A stretch of 64,000 bases of DNA from Limnohabitans sp. T6-20. GTDB taxonomy: Bacteria > Pseudomonadota > Gammaproteobacteria > Burkholderiales > Burkholderiaceae_C. Shown here piece by piece: positions 8,527-20,049 of this stretch (its first letter is position 1; each line of letters begins with the position of its first letter). The notes under the pieces are model-generated. The model searched no databases, was not told the origin of the DNA, and was given only the letters and a program-made list of their open reading frames with translations. The translations under genes were made by a program, and so were the position numbers. The DNA lies in the NCBI RefSeq assembly GCF_003063505.1, contig NZ_NERW01000001.1, positions 233,501-297,500 on the forward strand, given 5' to 3'.

Positions 8527-11500
8527 ATGACCGACCTGTCCGCTGAATTCAAAGCCCTGGCTGAATACCGTCCCACGAACAAGGTGCGCTTTGTCACCGC
8601 CGCCAGTCTGTTTGACGGCCACGACGCCGCCATCAACATCATGCGCCGCATCTTGCAGAGCATGGGCGCCGAGGTCATCCACCTGGGCCACAACCGCTCC
8701 GTGGACGAAGTGGTGACCGCCGCCCTGCAAGAAGACGCACAGGGCATCGCCATCAGCTCTTACCAGGGCGGGCACAACGAATACTTCACTTACATGACCG
8801 AGCTGCTCAAAGCCCGGGGTGGCGAGCACATCAAGGTGTTTGGCGGCGGTGGCGGCGTGATCGTGCCGTCCGAGATTCGCATGCTGGCCGAACATGGCGT
8901 GCGCATTTTCAGCCCCGAAGACGGCCAAAAAATGGGCCTGGCCGGGATGATCGGCGAAATGGTCATGCGCTGCGACCAGGATGTGAGCGCCCTGGCACCC
9001 AAAGACGTGGCCGCCATTCAGGGCCACGGCGAGATGAACTGGCGCGCTCTGGCCCAGCTGATCACCGCACTCGAAAACGACAAGGCCGATGCAGGCGTGG
9101 TCAAAGCTGTGCGTGAGCAGGCTGCAGCCAAGAAGGTGCCCGTGCTGGGCATCACCGGCACCGGCGGTGCGGGCAAGTCGTCGCTGACCGATGAGTTGAT
9201 CCGCCGCCTTCGCCTGGACCAGGACGACGCACTGCGCGTGGCCGTGATCTCGATCGACCCGTCGCGCCGCAAGAGCGGTGGCGCACTGCTGGGCGACCGC
9301 ATCCGCATGAACGCCATCAGCCCCTGGTCGCAAGGCCCGCGTGTGTTCATGCGCTCGCTGGCCACGCGTGACTTTGGCAGCGAAATCAGCGCCGCTCTGC
9401 CCGACGTGGTGGCGGCCTGCAAGGTGGCGGGCTTTGACTTGATCGTGGTCGAAACCTCGGGCATTGGCCAGGGCGACGCCGCCATCGTGCCGCATGTGGA
9501 TGTGCCCATGTATGTGATGACGCCCGAGTTTGGCGCGGCCAGCCAGCTCGAGAAAATTGACATGCTGGACTTCGCCGAGTTCGTGGCGATCAACAAATTT
9601 GACCGCAAGGGCGCGTCTGACGCCCTGCGCGACGTGGCCAAGCAGGTGCAACGCAACAAAGAAGCCTGGACCGTGCCGACCGAGCAGATGCCGGTGTTTG
9701 GCACCATGGCCGCCCGCTTCAACGACGACGGCGTGACCGCGCTGTACCAGGCGCTCAAAACCCGCCTGGCCGAGCTGGGCATGCAGACGACCGAAGGCCG
9801 TTTGCCCGTGGTCAACGTGCGCCACAGCACCCACCAGAACCCGGTCGTGCCATCGGCTCGCACCCGTTATCTGGCCGAGATCAGCGACACCGTGCGTGGC
9901 TACAAAAAGCGCGCCATCGCCCAGGCCCGTCTGGCACGCGAAATCCAGCAACTGCGCGCTGCGGCCCGCATGCTCGAGGAAGGCAAGCCCGGCCGCGCCA
10001 AGGCGTCAGAAGCCGCCATCGACCTGGCCGTGGCCCGCGAGCAAACGCAAGACCCGACCGCCCGCAAGCTGTTGGCCCAGTGGCCCGACATGCAAAAAGC
10101 CTACGCGGGCGACGAATACGTGGTGAAGATCCGCGACAAGGAGATTCGCACGGCGCTCACCACCAAATCGCTGAGCGGCACGACCATCCGCAAAGTCGCG
10201 CTGCCGCAATACGAAGACGACGGCGAAGTGCTCAAGTGGCTGATGCTGGACAACGTGCCCGGCAGCTACCCCTACACCGCCGGCACCTTTGCCTTCAAGC
10301 GCGAGGGCGAAGACCCGACCCGCATGTTTGCCGGTGAAGGCGACCCCTTCCGCACCAACCGCCGCTTCAAACTGGTCAGCGAAGGCCTGCCTGCCAAGCG
10401 CCTGTCCACCGCGTTCGACTCGGTCACGCTCTATGGCAACGACCCCGACCTGCGCCCCGACATCTACGGCAAGATCGGCAACTCGGGCGTGAACGTGGCC
10501 ACGCTCGACGACATGAAGGTGCTGTACTCGGGCTTTGACCTGTGCAACCCCACCACATCCGTTTCGATGACCATCAACGGCCCCGCGCCTTCGATTCTGG
10601 CCATGTTCATGAACACGGCCATCGACCAGAACATCGACAAGTTCAAAGCCGAGAACGGCCGCGAGCCCACCGAGACAGAAACCGCCAAGATCAAGGAATG
10701 GGTGCTGGCCAATGTGCGCGGCACGGTGCAGGCCGACATCCTGAAAGAAGACCAGGGCCAAAACACCTGCATCTTCTCGACTGAATTCAGCCTGAAAGTG
10801 ATGGGTGACATCGCGCAGTATTTTGTGCACCACGACGTGCGCAACTTCTACAGCGTGTCCATCTCGGGTTACCACATCGCCGAAGCCGGGGCCAACCCGA
10901 TCAGCCAGCTGGCCTTCACGCTGAGCAACGGCTTCACCTTTGTGGAAGCGTACTTGGCACGCGGCATGCACATCGACGACTTCGCGCCCAACCTCAGCTT
11001 CTTCTTCAGCAACGGCATGGACCCCGAATACACGGTGCTGGGCCGTGTGGCGCGCCGCATTTGGGCGGTGGCGATGAAAGAGAAATACGGCGCGAACGAG
11101 CGCAGCCAAAAGCTCAAGTACCACATCCAAACCAGTGGCCGCTCGCTGCACGCGCAAGAGATCCAGTTCAACGACATCCGCACCACGCTGCAGGCGCTGA
11201 TCGCGATCTACGACAACTGCAACAGCCTGCACACCAACGCGTTTGACGAAGCCATCACCACGCCCACCGAAGACTCGGTGCGCCGCGCCATGGCGATCCA
11301 GATGATCATCAACCGCGAGTGGGGCCTGGCCAAAAACGAAAACCCCAGCCAGGGCGCCTTCATCATCGAAGAGCTGACCGAATTGCTGGAAGAAGCCGTG
11401 CTGGCCGAGTTTGAAAAGATCGCTGAGCGCGGCGGCGTGCTGGGCGCGATGGAAACCGGCTACCAGCGCGGGAAGATCCAAGACGAATCCATGCACTACG

Positions 11501-11817
11501 AGATGCTCAAGCACACCGGCGAGCTGCCCATCATCGGCGTCAACACCTTCCGCAACCCCAAGGGCGACGAAGTCATGGAAACGCTGGAACTGGCCCGCTC
11601 GACCGAAGAAGAAAAGCAGAGCCAGCTCAAGCGCCTTCAGGATTTCCACGCGCTGCACGCCAAAGAATCACCCGCCATGCTCAAACGCCTGCAACAAGCC
11701 GTGATCGACAACGGCAATGTGTTTGAGGTGCTGATGGACGCGGTGCGTGTCTGCTCGCTCGGTCAGATCACCAACGCCTTGTTTGAGGTGGGTGGTCAGT
11801 ACCGCCGCAACATGTAA
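8527..11817 (+). CDS. icmF: Fused isobutyryl-CoA mutase IcmF
   Basis: A 1096-aa three-part protein. An N-terminal B12-binding domain has a DxHxx motif ([12 protein letters not shown], His32), a central MeaB-like GTPase chaperone has Walker A ([12 protein letters not shown], about 209-219), and a C-terminal acyl-CoA mutase TIM barrel starts near residue 560. IcmF interconverts isobutyryl-CoA and n-butyryl-CoA, and sometimes pivalyl-CoA, using adenosylcobalamin. A fatty-acid or branched-chain catabolic role is likely. The start ATG follows a palindrome and AGAGACAACC. The last 47 codons are repeated, diverged, at 23623-23763 on the far side of an 11.8-kb block, so the 3' end here may be the incoming allele. 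Confidence 0.95.
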   Translation: MTDLSAEFKALAEYRPTNKVRFVTAASLFDGHDAAINIMRRILQSMGAEVIHLGHNRSVDEVVTAALQEDAQGIAISSYQGGHNEYFTYMTELLKARGGEHIKVFGGGGGVIVPSEIRMLAEHGVRIFSPEDGQKMGLAGMIGEMVMRCDQDVSALAPKDVAAIQGHGEMNWRALAQLITALENDKADAGVVKAVREQAAAKKVPVLGITGTGGAGKSSLTDELIRRLRLDQDDALRVAVISIDPSRRKSGGALLGDRIRMNAISPWSQGPRVFMRSLATRDFGSEISAALPDVVAACKVAGFDLIVVETSGIGQGDAAIVPHVDVPMYVMTPEFGAASQLEKIDMLDFAEFVAINKFDRKGASDALRDVAKQVQRNKEAWTVPTEQMPVFGTMAARFNDDGVTALYQALKTRLAELGMQTTEGRLPVVNVRHSTHQNPVVPSARTRYLAEISDTVRGYKKRAIAQARLAREIQQLRAAARMLEEGKPGRAKASEAAIDLAVAREQTQDPTARKLLAQWPDMQKAYAGDEYVVKIRDKEIRTALTTKSLSGTTIRKVALPQYEDDGEVLKWLMLDNVPGSYPYTAGTFAFKREGEDPTRMFAGEGDPFRTNRRFKLVSEGLPAKRLSTAFDSVTLYGNDPDLRPDIYGKIGNSGVNVATLDDMKVLYSGFDLCNPTTSVSMTINGPAPSILAMFMNTAIDQNIDKFKAENGREPTETETAKIKEWVLANVRGTVQADILKEDQGQNTCIFSTEFSLKVMGDIAQYFVHHDVRNFYSVSISGYHIAEAGANPISQLAFTLSNGFTFVEAYLARGMHIDDFAPNLSFFFSNGMDPEYTVLGRVARRIWAVAMKEKYGANERSQKLKYHIQTSGRSLHAQEIQFNDIRTTLQALIAIYDNCNSLHTNAFDEAITTPTEDSVRRAMAIQMIINREWGLAKNENPSQGAFIIEELTELLEEAVLAEFEKIAERGGVLGAMETGYQRGKIQDESMHYEMLKHTGELPIIGVNTFRNPKGDEVMETLELARSTEEEKQSQLKRLQDFHALHAKESPAMLKRLQQAVIDNGNVFEVLMDAVRVCSLGQITNALFEVGGQYRRNM

Positions 11818-11863
11818 GCGTAGGCTGGGGAATGCCCATCTGAAACGGATTGAATTGAAGCTG

Positions 11864-11896
11864 CATCAGTGATCTTGGCAAGCAAGATCACTGATG
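11864..11896. terminator. Strong hairpin between convergent icmF and acyl-CoA ligase
   Basis: A perfect 14-bp stem (CATCAGTGATCTTG / CAAGATCACTGATG) with a 5-nt loop lies between two converging genes. It has no long T-run on either side, so it may be a bidirectional barrier or a factor-assisted terminator. Confidence 0.65.
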
Positions 11897-11901
11897 ATGG
11901 A

Positions 11902-13656
11902 TCACGCTGTAACAGATTTCGTCAAGCCCAGCTCTTTGGCCATCATTTCGCTCATCACAAATTTCTGAGGCTTGCCGGTGACCGTCATAGGCAATGCCTG
12001 AACGAACTTCACATACCGGGGCACCTTGTAATGTGCGATCTGACCCCGGCAAAAGTTCTTGACTTCGTCTTCAGTCATTGATTGCCCGGATTTGAGAACG
12101 ATCCAGGCGCAAATTTCTTCCCCGTACTTTGGGTCTGGAACACCAAATATTTGGACTTCGCTGACTTTGGGGTTGCGGAATAAAAATTCCTCGATCTCAC
12201 GAGGGTAAATATTCTCACCACCACGTATGAGCATGTCCTTCACGCGGCCGACGATGTTGCAATAGCCGTCTTCATCCAAAGTAGCCAAGTCACCCGTGAA
12301 CATCCATCCATCGTGAATCGCATCGGCAGATTTATCGGGGTCTTCCCAGTACCCCTTCATGACCGAATAACCACGGGTACACAATTCACCCTTTGTACCC
12401 ACTGGAACAACCTGCCCCTGGTCATCAACAATTTTGATTTCCAAATGAGGCATCACGCGACCAACCGTCGAAACGCGCTTCTCCAAGGGATCGTCTGTCG
12501 AGCTCTGGAAAGACACCGGACTTGTTTCGGTCATTCCATAAGCAATCGTGACCTCATGCATGTTCATGTCTTGCACCACGCGTTTCATCGTTTCGATGGG
12601 GCATGGTGCTCCTGCCATGATTCCTGTTCGCAGAGATGAAAGGTCATATTCGGAGAAGTTGGGAAGAGCCAGCTCGGCGATGAACATCGTCGGAACGCCA
12701 TGGAGCGCGGTACAACGCTCTTCACTGACGGCCTTCAATGTCGCGGCCGGTTCAAATGCTTCTCCGGGGAAAACCATACTGGCACCCACGCTTACACAAG
12801 CAAGGACAGACAGAACCATACCGAAGCAGTGGTAAAGCGGCACAGGCACGCACAATCGGTCTTGATGTGTCAACTTCATGGCTTGAGCGACACACCATGC
12901 ATTGTTGATGATGTTGTGGTGACTCAATGTTGCGCCTTTCGGGCTACCTGTTGTGCCACTGGTGAATTGCACATTGATCGCATCATCAGGTTGAAGTGAG
13001 CGTGCAATTTCACCAAGTCTTGCTTTTTGCGCAGGGCCACCGTACTTCAGTAAATCACTGAAGTTCTGCATGCCGGGCAAATGGTTTTTACCCGTCTGAA
13101 TGACCCACCGCAAATGGGGTAAACGCTGCGAATACAGTCGACCTGGTTCTGAATTTTCCAACTCTGGGGCCAATGAGCGAACCATATCGACATAGTCGCT
13201 GGTCTTGAACTTTTCGGCCAGAATCAATGCCTTGATTCGGACTTTGTTCAACGCGTATTCCAGCTCAGCAACTCGGTACGCTGGATTGATATTGACCAAC
13301 ACAATGCCAATCTGTGCCGTGGCAAATTGAGTCACCACCCATTCACTACGATTGGGTGACCAAATTCCGACACGGTCACCCGCCTTCAACCCAATAGCCA
13401 ACAACCCTGCCGCGAGGTCCTCCACTTGCCGTTTGAATTCAAGCCAGGACCAGCGTATACCCTGTTCGCTGAGAACGAATGCAGAACCGCTGGGATTCTT
13501 CTGCACGGTCTCGTCCAGAAGCTGGGGGATGGTCTTGCGCAGCAATGGACTTGTCGTGTCTCCTTTGACATAGGAAAGTCTATTCAACGGCGATTGGCGA
13601 TTGCCTCCGGAGGCTTTTTCAAATGTTTCAAAACTGCTGAAGGGGTTGTTGAGCAT
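11902..13656 (-). CDS. AMP-dependent acyl-CoA synthetase (medium-chain fatty acid type)
   Basis: A 584-aa ANL-superfamily ligase that activates a carboxylate to its CoA thioester through an acyl-adenylate. The P-loop-like motif is [20 protein letters not shown], the adenine motif is [10 protein letters not shown], the hinge region reads [16 protein letters not shown], and the catalytic Lys is in [10 protein letters not shown]. It resembles FadK/AcsF2-type medium-chain ligases. It is the last gene of the island operon, 14 bp after the amidase, so its natural substrate is probably the acid released by the amidase. The chain length is unknown. Confidence 0.9.
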   Translation of the reverse strand: MLNNPFSSFETFEKASGGNRQSPLNRLSYVKGDTTSPLLRKTIPQLLDETVQKNPSGSAFVLSEQGIRWSWLEFKRQVEDLAAGLLAIGLKAGDRVGIWSPNRSEWVVTQFATAQIGIVLVNINPAYRVAELEYALNKVRIKALILAEKFKTSDYVDMVRSLAPELENSEPGRLYSQRLPHLRWVIQTGKNHLPGMQNFSDLLKYGGPAQKARLGEIARSLQPDDAINVQFTSGTTGSPKGATLSHHNIINNAWCVAQAMKLTHQDRLCVPVPLYHCFGMVLSVLACVSVGASMVFPGEAFEPAATLKAVSEERCTALHGVPTMFIAELALPNFSEYDLSSLRTGIMAGAPCPIETMKRVVQDMNMHEVTIAYGMTETSPVSFQSSTDDPLEKRVSTVGRVMPHLEIKIVDDQGQVVPVGTKGELCTRGYSVMKGYWEDPDKSADAIHDGWMFTGDLATLDEDGYCNIVGRVKDMLIRGGENIYPREIEEFLFRNPKVSEVQIFGVPDPKYGEEICAWIVLKSGQSMTEDEVKNFCRGQIAHYKVPRYVKFVQALPMTVTGKPQKFVMSEMMAKELGLTKSVTA

Positions 13657-13670
13657 GTGCGTCTCCAGCG

Positions 13671-16079
13671 TCAGAAGCTTTTCCAGTCGCCACTTTGCTC
13701 AAAGGCATGCGCTGCGCGATAAATGGTGGACTCCGCCCAATGCTTGCCGACCAGCATCATGCCAACAGGCAAACCATCACACAATCCAACCGGCACACTC
13801 ATGGCGGGATGACCTGAAGCATCAAACGGCGCCGTGTTGCCAATCATCTCGAAAGCACGTTCAATGACCTCCGACAAGGGTGCCCCTGGTGCCGGAATGG
13901 GTTTGGCCTTGATGGGCAAGGTCGGCATCAACAACAAGTCATATTGGCTCAATGCTTCATCGTATTTCGAGCGTAGAAGTCGGGACAGGTTTTGCGCTTT
14001 GGCATAAAAGCGTCCACCGTACTGGCGCAATGCATATTCGCCAACAAACATCGAAATCTTCAACGTTGGAGACAGCTCGTTTGCACGATTTCTCCAACTT
14101 GCATGTCGATCCATCAAACTGGTGGAGTACAGACCTTCCCAGTTAAACCCCATTCCATTTCCATGCATCATCTGCGCCTGCAAGCCCTCCAGCGCAATGG
14201 GTGTCCAGATGGCTGCTCCGTCCAGATGCATCGGAATACTGATCTCTTCTGCGATGGCGCCCAACTTCACCAGGCGATCCACTGCCTGACGGACTTTGTT
14301 CGCAACATCCGACTCCATATTGGGCAACTCAAAACCCTCACGGACCACGCCAATACGCAGACCGTTGATGCCACGGCCCAATGCCGATGTGTATTTGTCC
14401 ACTCTTGGACTGTATTGCCGAGGATCAAGACCATCAGCACCTGCAATGACTTCCAGCAGCAAGGCATTGTCTGCAACCGTTGTGGTGATCGGTCCCGCAT
14501 GATCAATGGTGGCTTCAATCGGCATGATCCCTGTGTAGGGAACCAGTCCATGAGTGGGCTTCATGCCATACGCGCCACAGAACGCAGAAGGGATCCGGAT
14601 AGACCCACCTTGATCACCTCCGATGGCCATCTCAATCTCACCCGCACCGACCAAGGCGCCACAACCAGAAGATGATCCGCCTGCGATATAACCCATGCGC
14701 CATGGGTTGTGCACCGGCCCTGTCGCATTGGTATGGCTGCCACCGGAAAGGCAAAAATATTCACAATGCGCTTTACCGACAATCGTTCCACCCGCATCGA
14801 GAATCCGTCGGACAACGGTCGCATCCATATCGGGTACATAGCCCTCCAAGGTGGAGGCACCATTCATCATCAGCACGCCCGCCAAGCTGACGTTGTCTTT
14901 CAAGACAATCTTTTTGCCTTGCAACGGACCTGAATTCGCACCTTTCACATCCGTTTTGACATACCACGCATTCATCGGATTGTCTTGCGCCGCAGGCCTG
15001 CTCCCTGGTGTGCGCGGGTAAGCCACTTCCGGTATGTTGTCTGGCAATGCATCTATGCGGTCATACGCTTGGAAGCTGCCTTCCATGAGTGCCATGTATT
15101 CTTGCGTTTCAGATTCGCTCATGGTCATGTGCAAGCTTGAAATCACTTCACGCATTTGCTCTGTTGTGGGTCTTCTGATGGACATGTATTTCCCTTCGTG
15201 ATGTTGTTCAATGGAGATTTGGCTCTGCCTGGCTTGCTTCGTTGGCTCAACCAAATCCAGGCGTGCTTGGCCAGTTTTTATGGCGGTTGTTCTTGGAGCT
15301 GAGTTTTGAGATGTGATGCGCCCGGCCCCCATGCCCATCAACTCAGCCAAACCCACATGGCTCTGCAGTTGCTGCTCGTTGAGATCGCCCACGAAGCACC
15401 CTTTCTCAAGGACGAGAACCCGCTGGGCACAACTGAGCATGAAGTCCATGTTTTGCTCAACCAACAAAACAGTCAGGTCTTTTCTTGTCTTGAGATGAAC
15501 CAGTGTCTCGGCCATCTCTTCAATGATGTTGGGCTGAATTCCCTCTGTAGGCTCATCCAGCAACAAAATCCAAGGCTCCGGAATCAGACTCCTTGCCAGC
15601 GCCAAGAGCTGCTGCTCACCACCTGAGAGGCTGCCGCCTTTTCGATCCAGCAGTCGCTTCAGACGTGGAAATAACTCCAACACAGATTCAAGTGAATCCT
15701 CTTCTGACAAGCCCGAATCCTTGAACCAGGCAAGACGTAGGTTTTCTTCAGCAGTGATCGTTGCAATGATCCCTCTGCCTTGTGGCACGTAACCAATGCC
15801 CGCGGAAGCCCGAGCGTGAGCCGCCACATGGGTAAAGTCATGGTCATTGAAAAAAATCTGACCTGATGTCGATGAAACCAAGCCCATCAAGGTTTTCATC
15901 AGAGTGGTCTTGCCCATGCCGTTGTGGCCCAACACGCCCACAATTTGTCCGTGCTCCACTTCAAGATTCAATCCTTGAAGAATAGGGATGGCCCCATAAC
16001 CTGCATGAAGCCCATCCACTTTCAATGCAAAGTTGCCGAGATTTTCATCTGCAAATTCTGTTTTTTGATCGTGCTTCAT
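13671..16079 (-). CDS. LivF-type ABC ATPase fused in frame to an amidase
   Basis: One uninterrupted 802-codon frame. Residues 1-about 253 are a LivF/UrtE-like ATPase: Walker [10 protein letters not shown], signature [13 protein letters not shown], Walker [12 protein letters not shown]. About 45 polar, low-complexity residues follow, then a 504-aa amidase-signature enzyme with Lys394, the cis-Ser in AGGSSSGCG and the nucleophile Ser493 in [12 protein letters not shown]. This part strongly resembles the enantioselective amidases of Rhodococcus nitrile-hydratase clusters. An internal ATG at 15185, with AAGGGA upstream, could also start a free amidase. The product is therefore a fusion, two proteins, or both. 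It overlaps LivG by ATGA. Expected chemistry is R-CONH2 to R-COOH plus NH3 next to the importer. Confidence 0.88.
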   Translation of the reverse strand: MKHDQKTEFADENLGNFALKVDGLHAGYGAIPILQGLNLEVEHGQIVGVLGHNGMGKTTLMKTLMGLVSSTSGQIFFNDHDFTHVAAHARASAGIGYVPQGRGIIATITAEENLRLAWFKDSGLSEEDSLESVLELFPRLKRLLDRKGGSLSGGEQQLLALARSLIPEPWILLLDEPTEGIQPNIIEEMAETLVHLKTRKDLTVLLVEQNMDFMLSCAQRVLVLEKGCFVGDLNEQQLQSHVGLAELMGMGAGRITSQNSAPRTTAIKTGQARLDLVEPTKQARQSQISIEQHHEGKYMSIRRPTTEQMREVISSLHMTMSESETQEYMALMEGSFQAYDRIDALPDNIPEVAYPRTPGSRPAAQDNPMNAWYVKTDVKGANSGPLQGKKIVLKDNVSLAGVLMMNGASTLEGYVPDMDATVVRRILDAGGTIVGKAHCEYFCLSGGSHTNATGPVHNPWRMGYIAGGSSSGCGALVGAGEIEMAIGGDQGGSIRIPSAFCGAYGMKPTHGLVPYTGIMPIEATIDHAGPITTTVADNALLLEVIAGADGLDPRQYSPRVDKYTSALGRGINGLRIGVVREGFELPNMESDVANKVRQAVDRLVKLGAIAEEISIPMHLDGAAIWTPIALEGLQAQMMHGNGMGFNWEGLYSTSLMDRHASWRNRANELSPTLKISMFVGEYALRQYGGRFYAKAQNLSRLLRSKYDEALSQYDLLLMPTLPIKAKPIPAPGAPLSEVIERAFEMIGNTAPFDASGHPAMSVPVGLCDGLPVGMMLVGKHWAESTIYRAAHAFEQSGDWKSF
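15183..15200 (-). promoter_or_regulatory. Internal ribosome-binding site and ATG for a free amidase
   Basis: On the minus strand GAAGGGAAATACATG places AAGGGA 6 nt before an ATG, exactly where amidase homology begins ([10 protein letters not shown]). This supports independent initiation of the amidase inside the fused frame. Confidence 0.55.
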
Positions 16080-16810
16080 TTGGCTTTTTTCCCCAGATAG
16101 ACTTCACGCACTACGGGATCTGATAGAACTTCATCAACATCCCCCTCTCTGAGTACACGCCCTTGATGAAAGACGGTGACCTGTTGAGCGATCTGCCGCA
16201 CGAAGGCCATGTCGTGCTCGACCACAATCACGCTGGTTGTTTTTCCTACCTCATGAATCAGCTCAGCCATTTGCTCGACCTCGTCGTGGGTCAACCCGCC
16301 TGCAGGTTCGTCAAGCAGTAAGAGCCAAGGCTCCGCGACCAGCACCATGCCCAGTTCGACACGCTGACGCAAACCATGTGATAGCTGGCCCGCCGACTGC
16401 ATGGCCACTTTTTTTAGGCTCAATCGTTCCAGCATCTTTTCGGCGAATTCGCTCGCACGTTTGCCGGAATGTTCGCGTCGAGCAGCCAGCCACAGGTTCT
16501 CTCGAACCGTCAAGCCATTCATCAAATTCGGAATTTGGGTTTTGATCCCCACGCCCAGTCGCGCAACCTCATGCGAGGGCCAACCTGTGATTTTTTTCCC
16601 CGCCAACCAGACATCACCCTGCGTAGGTGTGTATTGACCCGTCAGGCATCGAAAAAATGATGTTTTGCCTGCACCGTTGGGGCCAATCAGGCATCGCAAT
16701 TCATTTTTCCTGAGCTTGAAATTGACACTGTCTACTGCAACAACGCCGCCAAATCGAACACCCAGACCGCGTGTTTCAAGTACGCATTCCTTCTTGTTGC
16801 TTTTATTCAT
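16076..16810 (-). CDS. LivG/UrtD-like ABC transporter ATPase
   Basis: A 244-aa ATPase of the branched-chain amino acid/amide/urea (HAAT) transporter family. It has Walker [10 protein letters not shown], the Q-loop in [12 protein letters not shown], the signature [12 protein letters not shown] (LSxG variant with His), Walker [13 protein letters not shown], and a final [12 protein letters not shown] tail typical of LivG. With the LivF part of the next gene it forms the ATPase pair. It overlaps LivM by 8 bp and the fusion gene by 4 bp, so it is tightly coupled. Confidence 0.92.
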   Translation of the reverse strand: MNKSNKKECVLETRGLGVRFGGVVAVDSVNFKLRKNELRCLIGPNGAGKTSFFRCLTGQYTPTQGDVWLAGKKITGWPSHEVARLGVGIKTQIPNLMNGLTVRENLWLAARREHSGKRASEFAEKMLERLSLKKVAMQSAGQLSHGLRQRVELGMVLVAEPWLLLLDEPAGGLTHDEVEQMAELIHEVGKTTSVIVVEHDMAFVRQIAQQVTVFHQGRVLREGDVDEVLSDPVVREVYLGKKAK

Positions 16811-17876
16811 GGTGCTCTACCCGGCCTGGCCTGACATGCTGAAATGATTTTTCATTGGAAGACTTGAAACTCTTGATGCGCCCGCTTGTTGCTTTTTGAA
16901 GCCAGCGCTCCAGAGTAGGAATCGCACCACTGGGCAACAGCAACACCACGACAACCAGCACACCCCCCATCACCAAGGTGTTATCAATCAAAGTCTGTGT
17001 CGCCAGCGCTGACTTCAGGCTACCCAATGCAAAGGCCCCAATGACCGGCCCAATCCAGGTACCCAAGCCGCCAGCGATGACCCAGATGATCGTTTCAGCA
17101 GCCTGCCCCAAAGAGAACAAACCCGGCGTGACAATTTCAGCCCAGCAAGCGAACAACACGCCAGACAAGCCTGCGATCAGGCCTGACAGGGCAAAGATTC
17201 CGGTTTTGAGTGCGCGAGGGTCGTATCCCAACAACTGGACCCTCAGTTCGTTTTCGCGTACACCTGCCAGTGTTCGGCCCCAATGGGTGTGGGAAATCCA
17301 CTTGCAGGCCAGCCACACCAGCAACAGCAGCACTGCACACAGGTAATACAGTGCATCGCCGGTCACAAAGTAGGTTTCCCCCATCGGAACCGTCAAAGGG
17401 GAGAATCCCGGTATGCCATTGAAGCCGCCCAACCTTGCATTACCAATCTCGTACGCACTGCCTGCCGCGGCATTCAGGAATTTAAAGAACAACAGCGTCA
17501 CAACCAAGGTGATGACACCCAGATAAACATCACTGATACGGCCAAAAAACATCATGGCTCCCAGTGCTGCAGCAAACAGTCCTGTAACAGTCAATGCCAC
17601 CAAAACGGCATAAACAGAACCCCATTCATAACTTTGCAAATTCATGGCCGTGACCGCGTAGGTATATGCCCCAAGCCCATAGAACGCTGATTGACCAAAA
17701 CACAAAATTCCAGCCTGTCCCCACATCAACCCCAAAGAGAGCGCGAGCATCCCTTGCACGACCAACAGGGTCAAATGGAAAGTCCCCCAAAAGATCGGGG
17801 CAACTGCAAGCGCTAGCGCAAATACGCCGAAGCCAACCCACCAGCCAGGGCTGAATTGATACTGCACATTGCGCAT
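16803..17876 (-). CDS. LivM/UrtC-like ABC transporter permease
   Basis: A 357-aa polytopic membrane protein with about ten hydrophobic segments and the HAAT permease motif region AGVRENELRVQLLGYDPRALKTGIFALSGLIAGLSG. This is the conserved EAA-like cytoplasmic loop contacting the ATPase. The start is ATG 17876, overlapping the stop of the previous permease (TGATG). It forms the translocation channel with the LivH-like partner. The C-terminal tail is basic and polar. Confidence 0.92.
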   Translation of the reverse strand: MRNVQYQFSPGWWVGFGVFALALAVAPIFWGTFHLTLLVVQGMLALSLGLMWGQAGILCFGQSAFYGLGAYTYAVTAMNLQSYEWGSVYAVLVALTVTGLFAAALGAMMFFGRISDVYLGVITLVVTLLFFKFLNAAAGSAYEIGNARLGGFNGIPGFSPLTVPMGETYFVTGDALYYLCAVLLLLVWLACKWISHTHWGRTLAGVRENELRVQLLGYDPRALKTGIFALSGLIAGLSGVLFACWAEIVTPGLFSLGQAAETIIWVIAGGLGTWIGPVIGAFALGSLKSALATQTLIDNTLVMGGVLVVVVLLLPSGAIPTLERWLQKATSGRIKSFKSSNEKSFQHVRPGRVEHHE

Positions 17877-18742
17877 CAAACTTTTCCTTTGAAATAACGA
17901 CCCGTGATGCCCTGCGGCATCAAACGCAGCAACACAATGGCGACCAGCAGCAATGCCAATTCACCCCACACAGGTGTAGACAGCCATTCAACGCCCTTGC
18001 TGACCAATCCAAACAGGGTGCCTGCACTCAATGTGCCTGTGACCACAGATGCACCACCGCTGATGACTGTGATGAACGATTTAGCGATGAATTGCCCCCC
18101 TGAAGCTGGCGTCAAACCGATCAGCGGTGCCATGAGTCCACCCGCCAAACCCGACAATGCAGCGCCCAGTGCAAACGTAAATCGATAAACTGTTTTCGGG
18201 TTGTAGCCAAGACCAGAAACAACGTCCGCAGATTGCATGGCCGCCCTGACGATAAGACCGGCACGCGTGTATCTCAACACCACGTAGCTCAACAGCATCA
18301 GTGCAACAGTGACTCCGATGATGAGAACGCTGTAACCACCGACTTGGTATTCGCCTATGGTGATCGCGCCAATTGGATTGGTAACACCTGTTGTGGTGTT
18401 ACCAAATACAGTCACCAACGCGCCTGAGATCAGCATGGACAAACCCCAGGTTGCCAGCATGGTGTCCATCATCCGGCCATACAAATGGCGGATGATGGCC
18501 CATTCCACAAGCAAGCCAAACAGGCCAACCAGTAGCGGAGATATCACGAACATGGCCAACCAAATTGGAACGCCTGCATGAGTCGCTACCAGCGTGACAT
18601 ACCCACCCATGACGATGAACTCTCCGTGCGCCAGATTGATGATCCTCATGAGACCAAAAACCAAGGCCAGCCCCGCCGAGAGCAAACAAAGCGTTGATAT
18701 CGCATAGGCGACATCCAGTAAATTGACGGCAAACTGTTCCAA
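17876..18742 (-). CDS. LivH/UrtB-like ABC transporter permease (TTG start)
   Basis: A 288-aa permease with hydrophobic segments throughout. It has the family marker GLMRIINLAHGEFIVMGGYVTL near the N-terminus and the cytoplasmic loop IVRAAMQSADVVSGLGYNPKTVYRFTFALGAALSGLAGG. There is no ATG near the N-terminus. TTG 18742 gives the expected MEQFAVNLLDVAYAISTL start, with AAGG about 10 nt upstream. It pairs with the LivM-like permease, with which it overlaps by one base. Confidence 0.9.
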   Translation of the reverse strand: MEQFAVNLLDVAYAISTLCLLSAGLALVFGLMRIINLAHGEFIVMGGYVTLVATHAGVPIWLAMFVISPLLVGLFGLLVEWAIIRHLYGRMMDTMLATWGLSMLISGALVTVFGNTTTGVTNPIGAITIGEYQVGGYSVLIIGVTVALMLLSYVVLRYTRAGLIVRAAMQSADVVSGLGYNPKTVYRFTFALGAALSGLAGGLMAPLIGLTPASGGQFIAKSFITVISGGASVVTGTLSAGTLFGLVSKGVEWLSTPVWGELALLLVAIVLLRLMPQGITGRYFKGKV

Positions 18743-18760
18743 TTGCTTGACCTTGCTGAT

Positions 18761-19981
18761 TTACAACTTGATTTCGAACTGCGTATTGCTGTTCGGGTTC
18801 TTGCCCAAGTCGCACATGGCCTGGGTTTCCCTCGGTGGGCGCTGTGCAAACGACTGCTTGACTTGCAACTTCTGACCGCGAATTTCCATCACATGCACAT
18901 CTAGTGATGCATGATGCGTTTGAGAATCAATCAAGACTTTTCCTGACGGTCCTTCAATAGAAAGACCACCTTCAAGCACTTTGATCACGTCGTCCCGTTT
19001 GATGCTTCCGGCTTTTTGCACGGCTGCAGCCCACAGTTTTGTAGTCTGGTATTGCGACGCTGCCATTTCGCTGATCGCTTTGTCAGAGCCGTATTTTTTT
19101 GTCCAGGCACTGACAAAGGATTTGCTGGTCCCGGTATTAAGTTCAGGCGAATAGTTGTAAGCCACCAAGATGCCATCGCCTTCTGCAGCGGTCAGCACTT
19201 GATGCTCATTGCCAACGCCTAGAGTGGTCGATGCCATTGGAATCTTCGCCTTCATCCCTGCAGCAGCCCACTGACGGTAGAACGAAAGATGAGCGCCGCC
19301 CACCAGCGCTGAGATCACGAAATCAGGCTTGGCATCCTGGATTTTTTTGATGGTTGAATTGAAGTCGGCCACATCCAGTGGGAAGAACTCAACCCCTGCT
19401 GCAGTGCCGCCGTTGTCTTTCAAATACTTCTGAAACCAGCGGGCCATGTATTGCCCATAGTTGTAATCTGCGGCCAGGATGTATGCTTTCTTGCCATTGA
19501 AAGCTTTCATCGCGTATGGCACCAAAACCTCGGCTTGTTGCGCGGGGGTGATACCGGTCAACACACTGTTCCGATCACAGACACCACCTTCATACAAGGG
19601 GGTGTAAAAATACAATGTTTTCTCTCGATTCAAAAGAGGACGAATGGCTTCTCGCGATGCAGACAAGATGCCGCCGATGACCAAATCTGCTTTGTCTTGA
19701 CGCGTCAGCTGCTGTGCAAATTTGGTGTATTGAGCCATGTCTGACTGTGTGTCATAGCCGATTTTTTTGACCTTTCGACCCAACAAGCCGCCTGCGGCAT
19801 TGATTTCATCAATCGCCAAATCAAGTCCCATGTTCATGGGCTTGCCATATGCATCAAAGTTACCGGAGGTGTCCAACAAACTTCCGAGCTTGATGTCATC
19901 TGCGGCCCATGCTGTTGGTGAAAACTGCGCTGCCATAAGCGTTGCGGCTGCAATTGCAAGTGCTTTACGTCTTTGAATCAT
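18761..19981 (-). CDS. Periplasmic amide/urea-type substrate-binding protein
   Basis: A 406-aa type I periplasmic binding protein (Peripla_BP_5/6; UrtA-AmiC-FmdD group). It has a signal peptide of about 26 residues ending SPTAWA-ADD. The first ligand-binding strand reads IKLGSLLDTSGNFDAYGKPMNMG, and YFYTPLYEGGVCDRNSVLTG resembles the YxPLYEG loop of amide- and urea-binding members. It delivers ligand to the LivHM-like permease. The ligand is probably an amide, inferred from the co-transcribed amidase and the family. Confidence 0.88.
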   Translation of the reverse strand: MIQRRKALAIAAATLMAAQFSPTAWAADDIKLGSLLDTSGNFDAYGKPMNMGLDLAIDEINAAGGLLGRKVKKIGYDTQSDMAQYTKFAQQLTRQDKADLVIGGILSASREAIRPLLNREKTLYFYTPLYEGGVCDRNSVLTGITPAQQAEVLVPYAMKAFNGKKAYILAADYNYGQYMARWFQKYLKDNGGTAAGVEFFPLDVADFNSTIKKIQDAKPDFVISALVGGAHLSFYRQWAAAGMKAKIPMASTTLGVGNEHQVLTAAEGDGILVAYNYSPELNTGTSKSFVSAWTKKYGSDKAISEMAASQYQTTKLWAAAVQKAGSIKRDDVIKVLEGGLSIEGPSGKVLIDSQTHHASLDVHVMEIRGQKLQVKQSFAQRPPRETQAMCDLGKNPNSNTQFEIKL

Positions 19982-20049
19982 GTCGTGTCTCCTTCAGGTT
20001 GAGTGTGAATTGGCGATGTCTTAACTGCCGATCGCTGTCGCCCCAGCGG

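Noticed and set aside
13671..15185. GatA (Asp/Glu-tRNA amidotransferase subunit)
   Set aside because: The amidase motifs match Rhodococcus-type amide hydrolases, and no gatB or gatC is near.
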